The position numbers and the translations under genes were made by a program. Shown piece by piece: positions 21,472 to 33,970 of a DNA stretch of 64,000 bases. Each line of letters opens with the position of its first letter. Position 1 is the stretch's first letter. Below the pieces are notes generated by a model. The model saw only the letters and a program-made list of their open reading frames with translations, had not been told where the DNA came from and did not search any database. The DNA is from Siderastrea radians. Taxonomy: Eukaryota; Cnidaria; Anthozoa; Scleractinia; Rhizangiidae. Location: positions 60,969,858 through 61,033,857 of the forward strand of contig OZ024889.1 of the NCBI GenBank assembly GCA_964017195.1. The letters run 5' to 3'.

Positions 21472-24400
21472 CTATTCCAGATGAAAGGAAAGAAGTAAAA
21501 ATTCATTGCCCCATCCTTTTGTAAGGAACCAGTAGTCAAACTAAAAAAAGGAAAATAATGAGACTATTTGTAGACTGTGTCTGGTTGTCCAGGAACACAA
21601 TATTCTTTTCGTGGATGCGACTCGATGCCCAGAGAAAAAAACGGAAGAGATCTTATAAAGTTTGAAGGTTAGCATTTGGTACCTTGAAAGACGACTTCAC
21701 TTGTATTACCAGGAACCCACGTCTCGGCATACAAAACCACAAGTACGAGGGCCTACAAAATGGCCATCATTTCCACCTTTTGAAAACAAAACGCAGAAGA
21801 AAATTACACATTCATATGGCAGATGTAATTCGATGGCACTTAAACAGATGAAAATATTTCCTAGCATGTTTACTGTTCGAAGAGGATTTCTTTTCCCTTT
21901 GTGAAAATATTAAACAATCAAACTGTTTATCTACATTACGTGAACAGTTAAATTTTTATCATTTCCTCAATACATTTTAGCGATTTCAAAAAGTAAAGAA
22001 ATGACTCGAAAAGTGGAAAGCCCACTTCTCGGTATGCTTTTCATTCTTCTATTTGATTTTGAACTGAGGATAGTACGAATGAATTAACGGAAACTTTGAT
22101 ATCCTGCGCGACGAAGCTACATGGCCAATTCTTGTTGGTTAGTTTTGTTTTGTTTTTTTCGTCAACAATTTTCATGCTGAAGCAGGTAAAAAAAAAGAAA
22201 AATAATAGCAAGAGATTACCGTTTATGAACGCCTGTGGACTTACGTATCCCTTGCTGTCTGTCTTGGGAAATATCGTCTTGTGGAGCCGCTGTGTCTCGT
22301 GCGATATATGTCAAAACCCATTCCACGTAACAACCTGCTGGTCCGCACAAGGGGGCATATTAATGACATCTACCCTACTCTTGAATCCCCCAATACCATT
22401 GCTTTTAGATCGCTGAGGTTTCAGGTACTGTATTGTTGGTTCACTTGAAAGCTTTTCCGGGCAAAAGGAAGGGAGATGTGAGCTGTCTTTCAGGGAACCA
22501 GTCACACGTAAAAATGGTAAAGTTCTTAATATTAAGAGAAGAAAATGAAGAATCCGTCACCCATGCAAAACTTTGATCACGATAAATTATGTTTAAAAAG
22601 GTAAAGCAATTTTATGTAGATATACGTTTGGTGATTAAAACTAGCAGTTCGTGGGCCGTGTATGTGGGACCAAAATCTCTTTAAAAAAACAACACATTTA
22701 AGGTGATTCCATCTAAAAACTTGTAAAGAGAATTTGTTGAAACTTTGCACGGTTATTAATTACAAGTAGTACATTGAAAAAAAAAATAAAACAAAAGAGG
22801 GGGTCACCGTCTTACACGCTCTAGCACTGTAGTATGTAGGTACATTGCTAGCTTTCGACAGCAATAGTAAAACCCTATCCTTGTACCAGGGACGCCAGTT
22901 ACTTTTTGTATTAAAATATATATATATACATTTTGCAACGATTTAATCCCAAGTAGAGAGCGTGTGAAGCGCTCTGTAAGATAGGTTGTGGTGCTGCTTG
23001 GGGCCAGCGACTTTTTTGGATTTCACTATGATGTGATATAATGAAAGACTTTGCTCCTTTTTGTCAGCGTTTTTTTGTTTTTGTTTTTTTGTTTGTTTGT
23101 TTGTTCTTACTGAAAAAGGTTAAAAACCCACATGTTTAATTAACATGCCAAAAACGGCTCAACGTCATGCAACTTTGCCAAAATAGGTCTAAGCTTTGAC
23201 GAAATATGTCCAAGCGTTATTTTATTAGACAACAGAACAGAATGCTGATTTATAAATACCTCCCTATCTCTAAAGCGCGCAAGTGTTAAACTACTGAAAG
23301 AAAGGCATGCATTCATTTTGAATTCGTCTCTTTTGAACCCACATATTTGAGGATTTCAAACATAGAAGATAGCACCATCTTGTGCAGAATAGTAAAACAG
23401 CACCACTTAAGAAGTACTGCTCAATGGCGTTATTTCGTTTGAATCAGGGTCGCATTTTAGGATATCATCCACAGCCATCCATAATTCATCTAGCTGTACA
23501 GGCGGATTTCTGACTTAAACGTTTTCAATTCCAAATACCTCACAAGCTCTTATCAAACAAACCTTTGTCTTAAGCACCCAATTAAGGAGTACCAAGTTCA
23601 TAAACAGCAAAAAAAAAAATCGTCCCCAAGAGCTTGCATAATCTCTACCTGAAAATCAACGAAAAATCAGGTGTCCGTAGCTTCAAAGCATGCTGTTCTA
23701 ACAAACGACAGACTACACTGGCATGGTGCATTTAGTCTTTCGAACAATTTGCGATAAAAATCGTCCAGAAATATCTTCAATATACCGGTAACTCCGAGTT
23801 GTACATTCAGACTGTTTGCTTTTGGCTGTTATGGATAACTGGCCGCAGTGACTTAGCATACTACATGCAATTGCTATTTTTCTCTCGAGTGTAAGAACAT
23901 GCCGAGTGATCGGCGCCCGGGGACGGTACTCCCTTTTATTGCCTGTACGAGGACGTGCCGCTGGACAGGGTGTGGTTTTTGGCCTCTCTGTCCTAAACAA
24001 TGCATACAATTTTATGCGAGTCTGTCCTAAACATAATCTGCAATTGTCCTAAACAGGGTATGGTTGCACAATTGTCGTCGTTAACAGTATGGCTGATTGG
24101 AGACTTTTGCTGGTATTTGAAACTGTTAAGTGAAACATTTAAAAACTGTATAAAACGATGGATTGTGTATTTTACCATTTGTTCTAAACAGGGACCTAAA
24201 ATGGAGAGTGCTGCACTACACGGGGTAGGTATTTTAGGGCTTTTTTTTTGTCCTAAAGAGAGTCAGGGTTTCATACCCTTAGCGGCACCCAAACATGGGT
24301 CAAGTGCATCCCCCCCCCCCTACACACCCCGGTGAACAGCGATGGACAGTGAGTACAAGAACAATAATTAACACTTTATAACTTTAATGTCAACTATATC

Positions 24401-25515
24401 AAAGTACATTAGAACGACGATATACCGTCTCATGTCCTACTGGCATAGCTTATGTTATGTAAAACTTTAGATTGTTTAACTTCAAATCCAATGGGCCGGT
24501 GTTACGTTTAAATGCCCAAAAAAACTGAGATCTTCTAAATCCTCAACTATCTCTTTAAGGGTAAAAAAAATTTGCCTATTTTGCCTGGGCTTTTTTTGAG
24601 TTTCTGAGAATAAGGTAGGGCACAAAGTGCCCCCCCCCCCCCGCCCACCCCCACATAGATCTCGAAATGTATTCACGCTCTTGTGATAAAACTTGGCACG
24701 TTTTTAGCACGTCATTAGCTTAACAGATTGGGTTTATGACTTTTCGATTATGACGTGTCGTGACGTCACAGTGACGTCACAAAGCAGCTGTCTTGAATTT
24801 TGAGCCCCCATCTTGAATCTCGAGCATGCAGTCATACAGTTGAGAATGACGACATCGAAAAATATATGAATTTATTCTAAGAAACATACTTAATCAAAAC
24901 AAGCAAAAAAGTAAACGATTATCTTCCTCTTGCAAACGAAGGGGATACAGGAACATTTTCTCTGATAAATTTCAGGAAAAGTCACGAGATTTGGTGATTA
25001 TTCGTCTGACCCTTTAAAAGTTATAATTCGTTTAAGTTAGCCCGGGTGCCTCCCCCCCCCTCCCCCCCTGCAACCCCGGGCTAAATAGGGTTAAGACAAA
25101 ACATGGAATGTCAATTATCTGATTAGTAAGTAACATAAGAGAGAAGCATCGTTTAGCATATTCCGGGCGTGGTCCATCTTTCGTATTTTTACCTTCGTTC
25201 TCTCTTGCTTGCTAATATTAGCGTAATAGGCAAACGGTTCTTCTGCACAAACTAATGAAGCTGCGATTCAGCCCTTGTTGTTTAATTCTGTAACTCCTAA
25301 CTATGATTGCTTCATTAAAATTCGCCTTACAATAAACATAGCTACACGAGCTATGACGAAACCATGCACGAGGTGATTTCTTGCCCGTCAGTTAAATACC
25401 ATGCAACCATGAATGTTTTGTTGAGAAGTTATACTTCTCATTTTGTAGCTCGTCTGACGGATGACAATAACCGTAAACTGCAAGTATAGTACTGAACACA
25501 GAGACATAAAAGTCG

Positions 25516-28500
25516 TTAGGGGGCCTCTTCCATAGGCACGTACTCCGGCTGGTTATTAACAGTCAGTAAATGCCGTCTCTCTTCATTACTACCGTCGTAA
25601 TCTGTTATGGCACTCACACCGCTGTATTCACCATTTTCACTGCCTGAACTACAATTGGCACGGCCTTCATCTTTGCAAATAAGGCGGTAGAAAATAGCAC
25701 CTACAAGGACGATCAGAACACATGTATTGAGAATCATCACTACCCAGACGAAAACCTTGGCATTAACACTGTCCATGGTTGCAAACCTCAACACCATAAA
25801 TGACATGGACAACACGACCAACACTACAGGTTCAATGACATTCTCAGTGAGAGTGCATTCTAAAATACGCCTTTTGCGCATTTCCCGTGCTGTCGCAGGG
25901 GAGCGGCCCTTATACGGCTGCAAACATAAGTGAGTGATCGCCGACTGCATAAGTACAAGCCAAACCACAAACGTTTGTAAGGTGGAGGAGGATGAAATCA
26001 TGGACAACGCAATAGCAAGAACCAGGCGGCGGAGAAGCATGAAGACTTCAAAGTATGACTGACACTTTGGTTTGTAGGACAAATAGACTGGTCCGAGCCA
26101 TACGTCAAGTCTCTTGCGATCTTCAGCTCTCATAGAGCTTCTTTTTGGAAAGAAATAAATCATAAGAGAGATCACGACCAAGGGAAAGCCGGTAACATAG
26201 AACACGGCAGAGAAAATTCCAAGCGCTGTCAGTTTGCTGTAGGTGTGAGATGGGCACTCTATCCACGGAGAGTTTGGCATGTAAAGAACATTTTGATCAC
26301 TGTGACATGGGCGTAGAATAGACAGTGTCTGTTTTACGATGGGAAAGTAGCTGAAATTTAGACAGAAGAACGTGCTTTGGCGACATTTGAAATGAACATT
26401 TTCCATGCGTCTTTCGTTTGGACGAAGCTTGTCGATGATCCACATGACGACAAAGTATAGACCCACCGCTGCCAAGCAAACCACTGGAAGAAGAAGGAGA
26501 AAAGCAAACTTTCCAACAGGAGTGAACAGAGACGGCAGATCACAAGAAATAGAGGGAAAGTACAGGTTCCAGTAACTGCTCAGGTAGTTTTGAGCAGCCA
26601 TAACTTTTCGAGGCCAAACATCGACGCTGGATACCATGAAATCCAAGGTTTGGATGTAAAACACTGCGATGTTGATGAGCGAGCGAGCGGCCTTTCCTCG
26701 ACTGGTCATACATAACACAAAGACAACCAGGTTTAATTTAAAAACCCACGCTGGTAGAAATTCCAACAGCATCATGATTAACATCAAGAGAAAATGAACT
26801 GCAGTGACAGCAAACCATTTCAAAGGTCTGACATTGAAATAAAAGTAAGACCACAGCAAAACCAGAAAAGAAACAGCAAAGACTGGAATGAACATATAGT
26901 AGTAAGTGAGGTCGCCTTTTTTGCATTGGAAGCACAGTCCACCAAGTTTGTAAAATCCTTCTTGGCAGCGAGAACAAAATCTGTCCGTGTTTCCTGGATG
27001 GCAGATACAGGAGTGATTGCATGTTGTGGGCAGAGATGACACTGATGGTCTATCACGGGAACAGCGAGTGTCCTCTGCTGATGTGTCTAAGCGACAGGCG
27101 CAGGAATCTGTTGGATTGCAAGCAGATGGTACTGGACACTTGACAAGATGGGTAGCATTTTGGTGGTCTGGTGACGGCCAGTAACCTCTGCTCACAAGCA
27201 TAACGTTTGGACGGAGATCGTCTAGTGCACTGAAAGAAGGTCGACGGCAGCTCCCACTCTTCATGCATTTCTTGCACAATCCGTTGTCTCCGTAGAAACC
27301 ATCATCGCAGACGCAATATTTGTAATCGTAAAATGTCGGATCTAAGCGAATACGACCATTGTTAAATGTGAGTCTTCCTTCAGGACATGTAAAGTTGTCT
27401 GCTTGAGGTGGTCTTATCATTCTTAAAAAGTCAGGAGTAAAGACATTGGACGTAGCGCCAGTTCCTTTTCGCATTAAAGGGTTTCCAGAAATATCCAGAT
27501 ATTGCAGGGATATCAAGTCTTGAATTCCTGCTGGAAGGCCACCGGTCAAATTGTTCGACGAGATATCAAAATACGATAGAAAGGAAAAATCCTCATAAAA
27601 ATCAGGTAATGTGCCATAAAAATTATTACCGCGTAAATCGCAAGTGGACATGTCCTCCATGTAAAGCACATTTGCAAGTAAAGGGCTTTTGATGTCGCAA
27701 AAGCTTAAATTTAAAATTGATGGGCTTGGAGCAAAGTCAACTCTATTGAAAAGTCCAATAAAGCTTGTGAAATTAATTGACAGATTTCTATTCCCCGCAA
27801 GACTGACAAAAGACCTGACACCTGCCTTGGCTTTTTCGGACCACGGCTTTCCTTGGTTAATCGATGAAAATCGGTTCTGTGACAAATCGATCATTGAAAT
27901 GTCTTGGAGGAGCAAATCACCTGGGATATCCCCTGTAAGATCATTGTTGGCAACATTTAATATCGAAGGTGTGTTATTTTTCGAAAATGTTTCTATAAAT
28001 TTTCCTGAAATGTTGTTTCCAGGCAATACAATGTAATTAAATGCTTTTGGCAACACACGAGGAAACTCTCCGCTGAGTTGAACTCCAGATATGAACAAAT
28101 CTGTTAATGAGGGAAGTGCAAGTATGTCGCTTAGGTTTCCATGCATCATGCCAGGAGTATTTCGCAGGTCAAGATACCAAAGCTTTTTTAATGTAGAGAT
28201 ACTCTTGGGTATTTGTCCAGTTAAGTTGTTTCCTCCGAGGCACAATGCTCGAAGTTCTGTCATATTTTCTATGTCTTTTGGTAGAGATCCAGTAAGACCA
28301 TCACCGTGCATTATACAGGCCAGGAAGTTCTGAAGCTTTCTCATTTTAACAATTTCTTTCGGAATATCTCCAGCAATTGAGGAAGCGCTGAAGTGAAAGG
28401 TCAGCAGATTGCTCATATTTCCAAAGAGGAAATCGCCGATACGTCCTCGCAGACTAGGATTTCCTGGAGCGCACAGCGAAAGCAGGTTTCGGATCTTCCA

Positions 28501-28796
28501 AATGTTAGAAGGAAGGGAACCATCCAAGTTGTTGTAAGCCAGCACGATCGTTTTGATGTAGGATGTGTTATTGTGACAAGTGATGCCATACCAGAAACAA
28601 TGAGATGTGCCACTGGTTGTACTATTCCATCCGCTTCTCTGGTACCATTGTGGCCCATTTGTTGAAGCGTATATATCTAACAAAACATCTGTTTCTTGTT
28701 CTGGTGTAAACGACGAGGTGTCCATCGTAAACAATGGAAACATTTTAACTCGTCTGAGACAATCTTGACCCTCGATTTTTAGGAATAACCTGTAAT
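25516..28796 (-). CDS. LRR / Cys-rich / multi-pass membrane receptor, copy 2, exon 2 (intact)
   Basis: The exon runs from the acceptor (CTGTTTCAG, then ATTACAGG) to TAA at 25516 and adds 1092 residues after the split Asp codon. With exon 1 the protein is 1123 residues. Counting from the internal Met at 28743: about 15-45 is a plant-type LRR cap (GWNSTTSGTSHCFWYGITC); 45-430 holds LRRs of the LxGxIP type; 448-610 is Cys-rich (CVCDDGFYG, CICHPGNTDRFCSRCQEGFY); about ten hydrophobic segments follow from 614 to 1019. The region LGPVYLSYKPKCQSYFEVFM with LLRRLVLAIALSMI resembles the membrane module of LRR and Cys-repeat proteins in protists and algae. The tail has an ERRHLL dileucine-type signal and YVPM. 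A surface or endosomal receptor is inferred; the ligand is unknown. Confidence 0.88.
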
Positions 28797-28840
28797 CTGA
28801 AACAGAACGCTTTTATTATTTCATGTCCAAACGTTCATAG

Positions 28841-31087
28841 CCTGACGTAACCAATCGAACCAACCCGAAAGGAAAATCAATCGAACTCAATCGAACTCCA
28901 ATCGTTCGATTGTTTTTCGATTGGTTCGGCAATCGAACATAATCGAACAGGAACTTTTCGGTGAGTTCGATTTCCGAACTTAATAGAACCAATCGAACTT
29001 AATCGACGCGATTAGTTCCATTTCGTTCTATAGTAAAACGACATAAATATCGAACTATAAAACAGAGATTTCCCTCTTATAACTATGTGAGCCAGATGTA
29101 AAAAACATAAACACTTTTCAATCAGTCAACTTTATTATTTTATTGTTACTGAGCAAACTTAAACGGAACAGCAAACTAAACTGCCTTTATATACCTGGGA
29201 TTATCAAAAACTGGACTAGGTATATTGGATTTCTAGCATTTTGATTGGCTGAACGGAGCTAGGCTATCAGCGCATACACCTGCTGCGACCAAATATGGTC
29301 AATGAACATTCAACAACAAAATGACAAAGTGAGCTGAAAGTTTTTTCCTCGCGAGCAACCCGGCGAGAAAAATGGACGAGAAACATCACTTGACAGGGAA
29401 TTTAAATTAAGCAGAAATTCCAACAGCGTCACCAACAAGCATCACCAACAGCGTCGTCTAACACAAGTCAAAATTGTTTCAAGAAACTGTGCAGAAATAG
29501 AAATTTAAGCATTAAGCGTTGCGTTTACAATTAACTTTTTTCTTCGATCGTCACGTCGGTCATTAAAATTGAACAAACGGTAGGTTTTATCAGGAAGGCT
29601 TTCCACTTCAAAATATCAAGACAAGACATAAAATAAAACACAGTGAAATGGGCAGAAGCAAACTATCACACATTCATGGCGAGTCGGCGGGTGCGAAAAT
29701 CATGAAGCAGTCTAAACAAGTAAGCTTACTAAACTAACTGCAGCTGCAAACTACCAAGAAGGAACAAAGGGCGAGATTTTTTTCGGCTTTAACACGCAAA
29801 ATTGACATTGGTTTACCTGCACTCGTTGCATCTCTGTGTTCCAACAGGCCCAAATGCTCAGGTAGAAATCGGATGCCATGTAAACAGAGTTGAATCGCTT
29901 TTCCAGTTGTTTGAATTTACCATTCCGTCCGCAACCTCTAAACCGAGAACCACTACATCTTGTGCTTTGCGTTTAACAAACTATAACGGTAAATTCTAAT
30001 GTTCCTCGCAACAGTAATCTTGCTTCTGAGCTGCATACAAATTACCTCTTTAAGTTCAATTAGTTCTGTCTTCAGTTCGATCAAACTCGCTCCTGATGGC
30101 TCCGCGTTGTGCGAACAGATTACAACAAAGTTGTTCCGTTTCAACTCCAGCAGCTAATGTGGCGAAATTGTACGGCTTCAATCCGCTTTGAACGATGATT
30201 ACAACAATGTTTCAGGAAAAACCAAACATTTACCATATTTCAGAGCCAATAATGAGAGGATTTCTTCCAAAACTTGTGCTACTTTGTTCACATTGACTCA
30301 TTCAGCTTTGCAATGAAACGCTGCAGCACTTCGCAAGGTTTTGGCGCCTTTTTCGTTCAGTCATGTGATCGATTGTTCCCTTTTTTATCTCTTTTCTCAT
30401 TTTTTCCCGTTCTTTCTTGAATTTTTTTAATAGTGGTTAAGTTTTTAACTCGGGCTTGCTGGATATCAAATGATAGATAACCAACGAGGCGCTACGCGCT
30501 ACGCGCCTCGTTGGTTATAATCATTTGATATCCAGCAAGCCCTCGTAGAATAATTGTTAAATATACTGACCGGTGATTACTGTAGCTTAAAGTTGTAGCA
30601 CAAGTTCCCAACGAGTTAAAGGAACTGTATCACGGATTTATGACAAATTTAGGCATGTGGAAATGGCCACTAAATTGGTCCTTCTAACAATGTACTTCTC
30701 TCCAACACTGACGGCGAAAGAGCACTGGTGATAGCCTTTGACAAGCACTTCGAAAATTTTAAGCTTCACTTGCGACATCTTTTCCGTGTACGCCGGGTAT
30801 GTACGTGGTTGAAATAGAAGCCTACACATAGCTTATTTGACTGCAACGCACTGTTTGAAACCAAATGAACCCGTTTGGAATGACAAAGCGCAGGCCAATG
30901 AAAAGCCCTATTGGTCTAGAGTTCGATTCCGTTCGATTGAAGAAGTGTTCGAACGTTCGATTGTGTTCGATTGGCAAAACGGCTGGGTGAGTTCGATTAT
31001 ATTCGATTGCGGAACCCAATCCAAATCAATCCAACGATGGAAGTTCGATTGAGTTCGATTACCGAACGTTCGATTGGTTACGTCGGG
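28841..31087. mobile_element. 2247-bp TIR element with 6-bp target duplication TCATAG
   Basis: The ends are CCTGACGTAACCAATCGAAC and, inverted, CCCGACGTAACCAATCGAAC. TCATAG flanks both sides (28835-28840 and 31088-31093). Block 1 has a single TCATAG at the matching spot near 10040, so the site was empty there. Both subterminal regions (about 150 bp) are dense in TCGAAC/GTTCGA words, typical of transposase-binding arrays. I see no transposase, so it is probably non-autonomous. It sits in the intron of the intact LRR gene. Confidence 0.9.
30452..30542. repeat. Long near-perfect hairpin inside the TIR element
   Basis: GGGCTTGCTGGATATCAAAT and its complement form the outer stem (30452-30474 with 30520-30542). 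ACCAACGAGGCG and its complement form the inner stem, with a short asymmetric bulge between them and a CTACG-repeat loop. The total stem is about 35 bp. Confidence 0.85.
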
Positions 31088-32367
31088 TCATAGCCACACT
31101 CAAAATGCGTGTTACGGTCACAAGTATAGCATTTTCGAACCGATTTCTTCTACATTTTTTAAAACTTGTGACATTTACTGCTGTATTGCGAAATTGAAAT
31201 GCAACGGTTATAGGACAATTAAAGGTTTTATTCTAGAAACTAAAGTTTGGTATCATTTTTGCGCCGATAAGTACTTTTTGCAATTTTCAAAAAAGATTTC
31301 GCAAAAATTATTTCCTAACAGCTTAAGTTACAACCTTTTTACCCTATTCAGACCCGAGGGGGATCTGCCCATTTATATGCAAGCTAATATAAAACCACCG
31401 AACTTAGGGACTTTTGCTAAAAGTCATCTGGGAACAATTTGGTGTGGCAAATCCTTGTTCATCAGCTCCTTTCGGAGCTTTTGCAGAGAATCAAGAAATC
31501 CAAGATGGCTGCCGTTTGAGAACGTGGGATAAAATTCGAACGTCGTATGACGTCATCAGCTGAGTTTGCAGAACCAAAGGAAACATTTTTGGTCGTACTA
31601 TCTGCCCTCTTTGTTTCGATGGAGAAACAAAGAGGAGGTTGGAGGTTTGTTCGACTATCCCTGAGGGAAGGAGGTGAAGGTGTTGCTCTTACTAAATTAC
31701 TGACTACAGTACGTGATCAGTAAGGGAAGGCCGGGAGTAACATGATGACGGACTAGTATACCATATATGGGGGATAAGTAACATTTACTCCTACTTGGTT
31801 CTTGGAAAGGGGGGGGGTTATAAGGAAAATAAAACTTTCCGCTGCCCGCCATTTTTGTGTTGCCTTCCGTTGTGTATTTCCTTCCTGTTTCCCATGCTTA
31901 ACACCACCCTGGGAATCATGTTCCCACGCTCTCTTTTCCCGCCTCCAGTATACATCCCTCTCCCTTTTCTTCGTGCTACGGAAACCAACAGCCTTGTACC
32001 CAGGAGTTCCCTTCCCGCTCACTTGACTTAGCGCCAAAAATCATGACGTCAGGGAAAAACATGTCGGTGGAACTTCCCATTCGATGACGTCATGATATTT
32101 CGCACCAAGTCAAGTGAGAGAAACAGAACGCCTGGTTACTTGGCTTTAAAACCGTGAGCCGAGTCCGACATGGGTTTCAAGCTTTTTGATTGGCCCACGC
32201 ATTCATATTATGAGCTTACATTACATGCGTATTGATCGTAGCGTACCCTCGAAGGGTAATAGCTATTTATAGCTGATTTGTAAATGTCGTAAAGAGATTA
32301 TCGCCACAGGCATTTAATCAAGGAAGTAAGGTTCAGTTTGGCTTTGATTTTAAACAGCAGCAAGTTT

Positions 32368-33043
32368 CTCAAGTATATTAAGGCTTGACCAGGCTGGTAA
32401 TCTGACATATTTTTATTTGAAGGTGAAACATTTGTCCATTCTTCCTGAAACTTGGCAAGTAGTTTGGTATCGTTATTATTAGTAATTTTATAAACTTATT
32501 CACCGGAAGTTTTTGTCACGTGACTTGAAAATGACTTATAACGGTTGAAATGTTTACTTGAAAATGGGGAACAGAAAGCTATCTCATATTCATATTTTTG
32601 CTTCCTTGTTCAATGACTGATAGTATAGGCTTTATCACTCCGCCTTTTAATCGTGTCCATGTGTTAATGGAAACGGTCAATTTTTGAAAACAGGTCACGT
32701 GACATGCTAAACGTCAAAATATCTTCAAATATAAATGAGGTATACCAGCTTAAAAGGCGGAGATACATTGGCATGGTCCTACTGGGCATTTTAACGACAT
32801 AAGTTCTCCACATTTTTAAGTGCTAACGTTCCCCATTTCAAAAAACACGTTCTGTGACGTCATCAACCGAGAAATGTCACGTGATACCTAGAAAGACTTT
32901 CATTTGATCAGAAAAGTCAAACGATTATTAAATGAAACTGGTATGGTTGGGATAAGTTATTTTAACCACAGAAAACGGAAGGTCTCAAAAATCTCTGCTG
33001 GGGGTCGTTTAAGGGAAAACAACCAAGCCTTAAGTTACTTGAG
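32368..33043. mobile_element. 676-bp TIR element private to block 2
   Basis: The terminal repeats are CTCAAGTATATTAAGGCTTG at the left and, inverted, CTCAAGTAACTTAAGGCTTG at the right. An inner inverted repeat (CTCCGCCTTTTAA near 32639, TTAAAAGGCGGAG near 32750) gives a second stem. Block 1 passes from CAGCAGCAAGTT to TTTAATAGGAG with only a few bases between. The target duplication is not clear (possibly TTT). No coding capacity was found. Confidence 0.8.
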
Positions 33044-33368
33044 TTTAATAGGAGTTCTTCGGTTCGCCATCAGTTCAAGAACAAATGATTGTTAATCATC
33101 GATGATTTCCTCTCAAGATCGCTAAGAGAGAGCACATTTGTTTCTATTTTCTGCAAGTAGTTGATCATCCTAGCGGATCAGATTGATCGGCACATGGAAA
33201 AAGAAGTTAAAGCCAAACAAATTGTCAGCAATTGTTTCAAGGCTAACTGATTGGCTTATCACGTACAGTTCTTGTATCTTTTGCCTGCACGATACCAACA
33301 GTCAATTAAGGCAACATATCAGACTACGTGTCACGACTTACCATTGGAAAACCAACTCTTGTACTTAC

Positions 33369-33459
33369 CATAAGTATCTCTGGACCACGCCATTGCAGCC
33401 GCTAATTCGAGCATCAGTGTTTGGCAAATAGCCGCCCGTAGAAGAAAAGACTTCGACAT
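33369..33459 (-). CDS. LRR receptor copy 2, exon 1 (signal peptide)
   Basis: This 91-nt exon starts at the ATG at 33459-33457 and ends at the donor TATG then GTAAGTAC, leaving phase 1. It encodes MSKSFLLRAAICQTLMLELA then AAMAWSRDTY, and the split codon G plus AT gives Asp at the junction. The exon is too short to show as an open frame of note. It was found from the match with the equivalent exons of copies 1 and 3, which have the same length, phase and start. It probably encodes the signal peptide, although Glu18 makes the core less hydrophobic than usual. The intron to exon 2 (28797-33368) is 4572 bp and hosts three mobile elements. The promoter should lie above 33460, where the sequence stays alignable to block 1 up to about 35420. 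Confidence 0.75.
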
Positions 33460-33721
33460 CCCTAGCCTGGAGATTTAGGCAAAAGTGCTTGGTTGTAGAA
33501 GCTGTGTACTTGCGATAGCTGTTGCATGCAAACTATGGCAAAGTCTGCCTTGAGGAAGTGTAGATAATCATTCATACGGTAACAGACTAATGATTGCTGA
33601 CCAATCATACGTTTTTGTTTGTTTTGTTATTGTCTCTCGCATTGTTTAATCAAAGTATAGCTGTTTTAGGAAATTTAGAAACTGAAAATAAGAACTTGAG
33701 TAACTGATCAAACTTGCAAAC

Positions 33722-33970
33722 TAGCGGTCCTTTTCTCGAAACTCCCGATAACTTTCCGGGCCCGGTAAGTATTTTTTCGAGCTCATTTATTTGTCGGCTT
33801 ATGGTAATTATTGGCGCAAACTTAGCGATATGCTTCACGAAATTATACTGAGAATAAAAATTAGCTTTCAAAATCAATAACAATTGTATAGCCATTCGAG
33901 AATATTGTGCACCAAAAAAAATAGTTTTCGGGCCCGGAAAGTTTTAGGGAGTTTCGAGAAACTGGCCCCA
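33722..33970. repeat. About 250-bp fold-back element private to block 2
   Basis: The left end (CTCGAAACTCCC then AACTTTCCGGGCCCG) and right end (CGGGCCCGGAAAGTT then GGGAGTTTCGAG) are inverted copies of about 45 bp with small gaps. Block 1 has unrelated sequence of about 60 bp at the matching place (near 14240-14300), so exact borders and target duplication could not be fixed. Confidence 0.7.

Noticed and set aside
31074..31532. 152-codon plus-strand frame
   Set aside because: It begins at the end of a transposon, runs through duplicated intron sequence and is not open in the matching part of block 1.
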